NCBI RefSeq assembly: GCF_000619885.1
Contig: NZ_KK211039.1
Span: 62,001 to 126,000, forward strand
Direction: 5' to 3'
Length of the DNA stretch: 64,000 nucleotides
Source of the DNA: Balneatrix alpica DSM 16621
GTDB taxonomy: Bacteria; Pseudomonadota; Gammaproteobacteria; Pseudomonadales; Balneatricaceae
The notes below the pieces were generated by a model, which saw nothing but the letters and a program-made list of their open reading frames with translations, made no database searches and was not told the DNA's origin. The position numbers were made by a program, and so were the translations under genes. Shown here in pieces: positions 58,134 to 64,000 of this stretch. The first letter of the stretch is position 1, and each line of letters begins with the position of its first letter.

Positions 58134-58916
58134 TTAAGCGCTAAGCGTATTAACTAATATCTCACTGCTCAGCCAGCCCTGCAGCATTCGTACTGCGGCC
58201 TGGGGGGCATCATCCTGATACCACTCACTCAGTAACTCACAGAGTTCGGCAAAGCTGCAGTCTGCCTGGCTGAGTTGATCCAGCGCACAGGCCTCATCCA
58301 CCGCCAGGGAGCGATACTGGGTTTGATAGGCCTGACGCCACGCTAACCAAGGTTGGGGGTGAGTCAGCGCCGTTGGGGCGGGGGGAGCCTGCTCATTCTT
58401 TAATGCCTGCCAGACCGCTAGGGTGTTGTGGTGCTGATCAAAACGCTGCACATGGGGTTGCAGGGTTAACCGCAGTTCTGGCCACGCCTCCGCCGTCAGT
58501 TGTTGCAGTTGCACCGCAGTGAGGCTTGGCTGTTCGCCGCTGTCGAACACCGTACGCATTAATCTTTCCCATTCGGCCAGCTCGGCTAACAAGGGGTAAC
58601 GCTGATAGGGCGAGTGCTGGGTGAGAAAGCTGGCCAGGGCTTCACCAAAATAGCGCAGGCTGAAGTGTTGTGAGGGGTGAGCAGCCAAGTAGCTTTCAGC
58701 CATCTGGCTAAAGGCTTCTTCACCTAACATTGCCTGTACCCCTGGGTAGTCTTCCTGCAGCACCTGTAATAACCGCACCCGGTAGGCATGGGTATAGATC
58801 TGCATACCCAACTGGGCATCCAGGCCGCGATGATCCAGTTGCGGCAGAATCCGTTGAGGCTTCGTGCCATCGAGAAAGGCAAAAAAGTCTTGTTGCAGTT
58901 GCTGCAAGTCAGTCAT
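58134..58916 (-). CDS. bufC: DUF2063 protein, bufferin partner BufC (HvfC/MbnC-like)
   Basis: A 260-residue protein with the DUF2063 N-terminal domain (LQQDFFAFLDG, YTHAYRVRLLQVLQEDYPGV, ESYLAAHPSQHFSLRYFG) and an alpha-beta C-terminal domain. Partners of this type form a complex with DUF692 enzymes and bring the precursor peptide to them. ATG 58916 overlaps bufB by 8 nt. Last gene of the bufA-bufB-bufC operon. The open frame to 58997 only shadows bufB. Confidence 0.87.
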   Translation of the reverse strand: MTDLQQLQQDFFAFLDGTKPQRILPQLDHRGLDAQLGMQIYTHAYRVRLLQVLQEDYPGVQAMLGEEAFSQMAESYLAAHPSQHFSLRYFGEALASFLTQHSPYQRYPLLAELAEWERLMRTVFDSGEQPSLTAVQLQQLTAEAWPELRLTLQPHVQRFDQHHNTLAVWQALKNEQAPPAPTALTHPQPWLAWRQAYQTQYRSLAVDEACALDQLSQADCSFAELCELLSEWYQDDAPQAAVRMLQGWLSSEILVNTLSA

Positions 58917-59736
58917 GGCGACTCTCCACCAATGCCCGTGCCTGATTGAGCTCTGCCAGTAGCTCGCTAAAAGGCGGCATCTTGTCATCCCGCTCAATCA
59001 TGGTGCTGACCGGGCCAAAGCGTTGCCAGGCTTGTTGGTACAGCTGCCAGACGGCATCCCGCACCGGTGCATCATGGGTATCAATCACATAATCGCCATA
59101 GTCACTATGGCCTGCCAGGTGAAATTGAATAACCCGTTCAGGGTCGATGCCGGCTAAATAATCACTGGCGACAAAGTTATGGTTACGTGAGCTGACATAG
59201 ATATTGTTGATGTCCAGCAAAATGTAGCAGTCAGCCCGCTTGGCCAGGGTATTGAGAAATTCCCACTCACTCATCTCGGAGGCTTGAAAGCTGACATAGC
59301 TGGACAGGTTTTCCAGGGCGATACGTCGACCCAAGTATTCCTGTACCTGGTGGATGCGCGTGACTAAGTGCTGCAGGGTGGCTTCATTGTAGGGCAGGGG
59401 CAGCAAGTCATGGCTGTTATGGGCGTTGCCTGTCCAGCACAGATGGTCGGACAGCCACAGCGGCTCTATCCGCTGTGCCAAGGCTTTAAGTTGTTGCAGG
59501 TAGTCGTAATTAAGTGGCGCACTGCTGCCAATCGACAGGGATACACCATGCATGGCAATGGGGTAGTGCTGGCGTACCTGATCGAGGAAATACAAGGGCT
59601 TGCCACCGGCAACCAGATAGTTCTCGGAGATGATCTCAAACCAGTCAACCTCCGTGGGAAGGTGCTGCAGAATGGTCTGGTAGTAATCTTTACGCAGGCC
59701 CAGGCCAAACCCAGCAAAGGGGGGGCGATCACTCAT
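58909..59736 (-). CDS. bufB: MNIO (DUF692) bufferin maturase BufB
   Basis: A 275-residue TIM-barrel member of the multinuclear non-haem iron oxygenases (MbnB/HvfB/BufB). Probable iron ligands: His in MHGVSLSIGS and LSDHLCW, Glu in IALENLSSY, Asp/Asn in LLDINNIYVSS, then FHLAGHSDYG and DTHDAPV. These enzymes convert precursor cysteines to 5-thiooxazoles in bufferins. ATG 59736 follows a terminator-like hairpin and begins MSDRPPFAGFGLGLR, the usual start. The target is the BufA precursor just upstream. Confidence 0.92.
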   Translation of the reverse strand: MSDRPPFAGFGLGLRKDYYQTILQHLPTEVDWFEIISENYLVAGGKPLYFLDQVRQHYPIAMHGVSLSIGSSAPLNYDYLQQLKALAQRIEPLWLSDHLCWTGNAHNSHDLLPLPYNEATLQHLVTRIHQVQEYLGRRIALENLSSYVSFQASEMSEWEFLNTLAKRADCYILLDINNIYVSSRNHNFVASDYLAGIDPERVIQFHLAGHSDYGDYVIDTHDAPVRDAVWQLYQQAWQRFGPVSTMIERDDKMPPFSELLAELNQARALVESRHD

Positions 59737-59763
59737 GCCGGCCTCATTGGTAGGGGAATGGAT

Positions 59764-59788
59764 AAGGCAAGGCACTGGGCCTTGCCTT
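59764..59788 (-). terminator. Hairpin between bufA and bufB
   Basis: Perfect 10-bp stem AAGGCAAGGC / GCCTTGCCTT with a 5-nt loop in the 100 nt between precursor and maturase. Followed in the - direction by ATCCATTCCCC, only weakly U-rich, so read-through is expected. It may set precursor over maturase levels. Confidence 0.6.
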
Positions 59789-59836
59789 GGCGAGTGACGA
59801 CAGGCTATGCCGTACCCGCAGATAGCATGAACGTCT

Positions 59837-60097
59837 TTATGACTTCACCGTGCCGCCTTTGCTGCTGCATTCGTCAGCCGTCATGCTGAGGAAACCCTGA
59901 CCCTGGCAGCTACCCTGGCCTTTGCACTCATTATTGGCGGTTTTGCAATCATTGTGGCCTTTGCAGCTGTTCACACCCCAACACTCCACCTTGGCCTCAT
60001 CGGCACTGACAACGGCAGGGGTCAACATCGCTGAGCCAAACAGACTGGCAGCGGCCAATGCCATCGCGGCACCTGAGAGTTTTTGCTTGGTGTTCAT
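59837..60097 (-). CDS. bufA: Bufferin-type metallophore precursor BufA
   Basis: An 86-residue secreted peptide. A long Sec-type signal (residues 1-32, ALAAASLFGSAMLTPAVVSA) replaces a classic RiPP leader. The mature part has six Cys at 39, 45, 51, 58, 64 and 77, in repeats of the type CWGVNSCKG, CKTANNECKG, CQGQG. This matches the BufA2-like subgroup better than the four-Cys DUF2282 type. Bufferins are modified by BufB/BufC, exported and bind copper in the periplasm. GGAAG lies 7 nt before the ATG. First gene of the operon. Confidence 0.88.
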   Translation of the reverse strand: MNTKQKLSGAAMALAAASLFGSAMLTPAVVSADEAKVECWGVNSCKGHNDCKTANNECKGQGSCQGQGFLSMTADECSSKGGTVKS

Positions 60098-60130
60098 CGT
60101 CCACTTCCTTCTTATCAGTTTTTTGAGTAG

Positions 60131-60149
60131 TGAACAGGGCCCGTGTTCA
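60131..60149 (-). promoter_or_regulatory. Inverted repeat at the bufA transcription start
   Basis: TGAACA-GGGCCCG-TGTTCA, a 6-bp inverted repeat around a GC-rich centre, just after the -10 element and overlapping the predicted start point. It may be an operator or a 5'-end hairpin. Confidence 0.5.
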
Positions 60150-60154
60150 GCTAG

Positions 60155-60181
60155 TCAGACTGAGGGGCAATGGGAAAGTTC
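60155..60181 (-). promoter_or_regulatory. Sigma-E/ECF-type promoter of the bufferin operon
   Basis: On the - strand GAACTT (60181-60176), a 16-nt spacer and TCTGA (60159-60155), preceded by G to give GGAACTT. This is the exact textbook sigma-E consensus. The expected start is near 60148, about 50 nt before the bufA ATG. No sigma/anti-sigma gene lies in the window, so a factor encoded elsewhere must act. Confidence 0.8.
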
Positions 60182-60213
60182 CAGCGGTTAGAAACTTTTT
60201 GCAAAAAATATGG

Positions 60214-60480
60214 CTAACTTATCTGGCGGCTAAGGGCCTGGGCGCAGATCACCCGTAACAACGAGGTGAAATTAGGGATTTCGCCGCGGCGTTGTAACAC
60301 CTCTTGGTAGAGGGTGCCAATAAACTGTGGGGTGGAGAGCCCTTCCGCCTGGGCGAGCTGATCGAGCAAGTGCCAGAAATGCTGCTCCAAGCGAATACTG
60401 GTGACCTGTCCCTCCAGACGAATCGAGCGGGCAACGGGTTGATAGAGGCTGGGGTCAGTGCTGGCATAGATATCACACAT
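60214..60480 (-). CDS. Ribbon-helix-helix domain protein
   Basis: An 88-residue protein with an RHH_4-like fold: strand VARSIRLEGQVTSIRLEQHF, helix FWHLLDQLAQAEGLSTPQFI and a second helix to LQRRGEIPNFTSLLRVICAQ. Such proteins are small DNA-binding or regulatory proteins of unknown target. It lies upstream of bufA in the same direction; whether it regulates bufA is unknown. ATG 60480 has AGGGACA upstream; the frame stays open to 60555. Confidence 0.78.
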   Translation of the reverse strand: MCDIYASTDPSLYQPVARSIRLEGQVTSIRLEQHFWHLLDQLAQAEGLSTPQFIGTLYQEVLQRRGEIPNFTSLLRVICAQALSRQIS

Positions 60481-60575
60481 AGGTTGTCCCTTCGGTGTCC
60501 CTGTTGGGAGCGCTCCAATAAGTTTGAGTAGCTTAATAGAACTGTCAACCGGCAAGGTCTATGCGACTTTCTGTT

Positions 60576-60608
60576 TAAAAAGGGGAAGAGGGCGCCAGGG
60601 GCACCCTC
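60576..60608 (-). terminator. Terminator after the DJ-1 gene
   Basis: On the - strand a 9-bp stem with one mismatch (GAGGGTGCC / GGCGCCCTC, 3-nt loop) followed by TTCCCCTTTTT, 9 nt after the DJ-1 stop. Confidence 0.65.
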
Positions 60609-60616
60609 AAACTGCG

Positions 60617-61189
60617 TTATTGTTGCAACAGCTGGTGGAATTGACGCAACCACTCAGGGTGGGCGGGCCAGGCGGGTGCTGTCACCAAGTTACCATCGGT
60701 AATGGCATCTGTGACTTCAATATTGGCGTACTCTCCGCCGGCCAGGCGCACTTCCGCAGCGCAGGCAGGATAGGCGGAAACCTGTTTGCCAGCTAAACAA
60801 CCCACTGGGGCCAGCAACTGGGCGCCGTGGCAAATAGCAGCAATGGGTTTATTGGTGTTGACGAAGTGCCGCACCATCTCCAGCACACTTTCATTCATGC
60901 GCAGATACTCAGGCGCACGACCACCGGGAATCAACAGGGCATCGTAGTCTGCGACCTGAATGCTGGCAAAGCTGGCATTGAGGCTAAAATTGTGCCCTGG
61001 TTTTTCCGTATAAGTCTGGTCGCCTTCAAAATCATGAATCGCGGTTTTGATTGTCTCCCCAGCGGCCTTGTCCGGGCAGACCGCATCGACGCTGTAGCCC
61101 ATGGCCTGCAGCGCTTGAAAGGGCACCATCAGCTCATAATCTTCGACAAAGTCACCACAGATGATCAGAATTTTTTTGTTGTTAGCCAT
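60617..61189 (-). CDS. DJ-1/PfpI family protein
   Basis: A 190-residue alpha-beta protein. The nucleophilic-elbow Cys120 lies in AAICHGAQ, with the acidic residue of [12 protein letters not shown] and [13 protein letters not shown] nearby. Members include glyoxalase III, deglycase-like and protease-like proteins; the activity cannot be chosen from sequence. Single gene with its own terminator. Confidence 0.9.
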   Translation of the reverse strand: MANNKKILIICGDFVEDYELMVPFQALQAMGYSVDAVCPDKAAGETIKTAIHDFEGDQTYTEKPGHNFSLNASFASIQVADYDALLIPGGRAPEYLRMNESVLEMVRHFVNTNKPIAAICHGAQLLAPVGCLAGKQVSAYPACAAEVRLAGGEYANIEVTDAITDGNLVTAPAWPAHPEWLRQFHQLLQQ

Positions 61190-61213
61190 GTCCAGCTCCT
61201 CTGTTTGGTAGGT

Positions 61214-61286
61214 GCCTGCGTTTGCAGGCCAAGCGTTGGTTACTCTAGCGAGTTGAGCAGGGAGCGGGGTAGTAAGGGGGTACTAC
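61214..61286. repeat. Two small hairpins upstream of the DJ-1 gene
   Basis: GCCTGC-GTTT-GCAGGC (61214-61229) and GTAGTA-AGGGGG-TACTAC (61269-61286), in the gap between two - strand genes. They may end the upstream transcript; neither has a T tract. Confidence 0.35.
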
Positions 61287-61295
61287 ATGCCAGTA

Positions 61296-61634
61296 TCAGG
61301 GACGGGCATGGCTCCGTTTGGTCACAACGGATTGGCAGTTGGGGCCGATTTCCACGTAGATGCTGTAATGGTAGTCACGCCATTTCACATAGCTGACCAG
61401 TTCACGGGCGCCGGAGCGGTGGGTTTTCTGGATTTTGGTGGGGCGAAACAAGGTGGTGTAAGAGCGGGAGGTTTTGCCGCTATAGGCGACATAGTCCATG
61501 GCGGCGACTTCAGCCAGGGTGATGCTTTGTGCTGGGGGACAACTGACGGGCACTGCCAGGGCAGGGGAAATCAAAAAAAACAGGCAAAGGGTGCTGACAG
61601 CCAGCCACTGCAGACTGAGGTGAGCGTTATTCAT
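61296..61634 (-). CDS. Secreted protein of unknown function
   Basis: A 112-residue protein with a clear signal peptide (LAVSTLCLFFLISPALA, cleavage after about residue 27). The mature part (about 85 aa) has two Cys and a basic, aromatic-rich C-terminal half (YVKWRDYHYSIYVEIGPNC). I do not recognise it. It overlaps the upstream gene by 8 nt. Confidence 0.62.
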   Translation of the reverse strand: MNNAHLSLQWLAVSTLCLFFLISPALAVPVSCPPAQSITLAEVAAMDYVAYSGKTSRSYTTLFRPTKIQKTHRSGARELVSYVKWRDYHYSIYVEIGPNCQSVVTKRSHARP

Positions 61635-61914
61635 CCGCTACCTGGAATAGATAAGCCGGTAAAGGCTTGAGTTGAAAACCTTGCTGTGTGGGTTGCAGTG
61701 CATCATTTTGCTGGATGGCCTGGGTTGCACCACTGTGCTGCTGTTGCTCCTGAGCCAGGGCCTCATAGGCGGCTTTGGAAATCTTAACCACGGTGGACGG
61801 GCGCTCTGCTTCCACCGGCATCGGTTGTGGGCGGACAGCGGGCAGGGATTGAGTGGGTAGACTCAGCTGTTGAGGGGAGAGGACGGAATTAAGTCCAAAG
61901 AGTTTGTTCAACAT
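61627..61914 (-). CDS. Small protein of unknown function
   Basis: A 95-residue, Gln/Pro-rich hydrophilic protein starting MLNKLFGLNSVLSPQQLSL. The only ordered-looking piece is TVVKISKAAYEALAQEQQQ (about residues 41-59), a short strand-helix. No signal peptide or membrane helix. It overlaps the secreted protein gene downstream by 8 nt, so they are probably an operon. Confidence 0.58.
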   Translation of the reverse strand: MLNKLFGLNSVLSPQQLSLPTQSLPAVRPQPMPVEAERPSTVVKISKAAYEALAQEQQQHSGATQAIQQNDALQPTQQGFQLKPLPAYLFQVADE

Positions 61915-61943
61915 GATGGGCTAAATCACTCACAGAAAGTTAA

Positions 61944-61959
61944 GGCCGCCTGGGCGGCC
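61944..61959 (-). terminator. Terminator-like hairpin after the methyltransferase
   Basis: GGCCGCC-CA-GGCGGCC on the - strand, followed by TTAACTTTC, about 105 nt after the methyltransferase stop. The remainder of this 150-nt gap has no other clear element. Confidence 0.45.
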
Positions 61960-62064
61960 ATGCAAATATAGTACAAATCAGACACTTAGCCAAAGCCTAG
62001 CCTGTTGATTGATTGGCTGCTGTGGTCTTAGACAACGAGTGCGCGTGCCCATATTGGTGTGTTG

Positions 62065-62880
62065 CTAGGCGTGAATATAGATGGCCTCTATGACTCTGAC
62101 CCGGTCTGCCTCCAGGTTAGCGCGCAGGTTGGCACCCATGCTGGCGAAGTCCGGCCCTAATACCCAGGAGGGGGAAAGCTGCGCTCCCTGGCTTTGATCC
62201 TGGGCCCGCTTACGCCAGCTTAATGCCTCGCTGGTGACATCTTGCCAGTGGTCTTGCTGCATGCCCAGGGTTTGGAGTTCATCCTGCAGCTCCGTTGCCA
62301 CCATTAAGTGAGAAGTTTCAGCGTGGGATGACCAGGGTACTGGCAACAGCAGCGCACTGTGGTTCTCGCCCTGGACTAATTCATGCAGTACCAGGATGCC
62401 GCCGGGTTTTAGCACCCGGCGCATTTCCGCCAAGGCCTGCTGGCGTGCGGGAATATTAGCCAAGACATGCTGGCACCAGATCACATCAAAGCTGGCATCG
62501 GCATAGGGCAGCGACTGGGCATCGCCGCAGTTAAACTGCAATTGTTTTGCCAGCGCCGGGAACAGGTGGCTGAGCTGGGTGGCCAGGCGCACGAATTGAG
62601 GATTGTAATCCAATCCAGTGACCTGGCAGCCAAAGTGATCGGCCAACAGGCGGCTGCTACCGCCCAGACCACAGCCTAAATCCAGCAAGCGATGGTTGGC
62701 ATCCAACTGTACCTTACTGGCCAGGGCCTGGGTGGCGCTGCGTCCCCCCAGGTGGAGCTGATCGACCGGCGCCAGATCAGTGAGGCCCAGGTTAGGGCGC
62801 TGCCTGGCCCAGTCTAAAATGGCCTCCAGGGCGAGATGCTGCTGGTAGTGTTGGCTAAGTTGCGGGCTGCTCATGGTCAT
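62065..62880 (-). CDS. Class I SAM-dependent methyltransferase, UbiE-like
   Basis: A 271-residue small-molecule methyltransferase. Motif I is LLDLGCGLGGSSRLLAD, followed by VTGLDYNPQFV (SAM ribose Asp), GDAQSLPYADASFDVIWCQH and MRRVLKPGGILVLHELV. It belongs to the UbiE/Coq5-like group with an N-terminal helical extension; its substrate is unknown. It begins 31 nt after the acetoacetyl-CoA synthetase gene, same strand. Confidence 0.87.
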   Translation of the reverse strand: MTMSSPQLSQHYQQHLALEAILDWARQRPNLGLTDLAPVDQLHLGGRSATQALASKVQLDANHRLLDLGCGLGGSSRLLADHFGCQVTGLDYNPQFVRLATQLSHLFPALAKQLQFNCGDAQSLPYADASFDVIWCQHVLANIPARQQALAEMRRVLKPGGILVLHELVQGENHSALLLPVPWSSHAETSHLMVATELQDELQTLGMQQDHWQDVTSEALSWRKRAQDQSQGAQLSPSWVLGPDFASMGANLRANLEADRVRVIEAIYIHA

Positions 62881-62911
62881 CCTTATGGTTTCAGCGCAGG
62901 AGCGTTAGTCG

Positions 62912-64000
<1,089 letters not shown>

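Overview
The window is chromosomal DNA from a gammaproteobacterium of the Oceanospirillales/Pseudomonadales kind. Evidence: the order fimV-truA-trpF-trpB-trpA-accD-folC-dedD-cvpA-purF-metZ, which is known from pseudomonads and their marine relatives; the cyclic-di-GMP and chemotaxis genes; and moderate GC content with ordinary Shine-Dalgarno starts. I see no prophage, transposon, CRISPR array or integrase. The species cannot be named from this stretch.

Layout. 1-10.5 kb: core biosynthesis on the + strand (end of FimV, tRNA pseudouridine synthase, last steps of tryptophan synthesis, acetyl-CoA carboxylase beta, folate, purine and methionine synthesis), then a FliL-like lipoprotein. 10.6-13.2 kb: convergent aconitase B. 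13.5-18.7 kb: miaE, a SelT/W/H-type redox protein, a five-HAMP chemoreceptor and gltX. 18.7-19.3 kb: an alternating Ala-Glu-Ala-Glu-Ala tRNA array. 19.4-27.5 kb, - strand: a YejABEF-type peptide importer, MltD and GloB. 27.6-30.4 kb: methyltransferase, rnhA, dnaQ and a 2-hydroxyacid dehydrogenase. 30.4-37.6 kb: transporters (SulP, CDF, BASS), an IMPACT protein, RdgC, MsrA and a thioesterase. 37.6-39.0 kb: a degenerate HD-GYP protein. 39.3-46.2 kb: a nucleoside-type (BMP) ABC importer followed by psuK and psuG, which reads as a pseudouridine salvage locus. 46.2-48.5 kb: LysR/EamA/tautomerase and DUF1289. 48.6-52.4 kb: a coupled histidine kinase, single-domain receiver and REC-GGDEF-EAL operon. 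52.5-55.4 kb: a cysteine-synthase-like enzyme, a lipoprotein, YciH and an RluA-type synthase. 55.5-58.1 kb: two tandem EAL-HDOD paralogues. 58.1-60.5 kb: a bufferin-type RiPP metallophore operon. 60.6-64 kb: a DJ-1 protein, two unknown small genes, a methyltransferase and the 3' part of acetoacetyl-CoA synthetase, which runs off the window.

The most interesting region is the bufferin operon. A six-cysteine secreted precursor (BufA) is followed by an MNIO/DUF692 maturase (BufB) and a DUF2063 partner (BufC). It has an exact sigma-E/ECF-type promoter (GAACTT-N16-TCTGA), an inverted repeat at the predicted transcription start, and a 10-bp perfect hairpin between precursor and maturase. Other points to check are the transporter-psuKG locus, the chemoreceptor with five HAMP-like units at an exact 45-residue period, the HD-GYP protein that has lost several metal ligands, a lone ParS/MbcA-like antitoxin-type domain, and a small DnaA-box cluster away from any origin gene.
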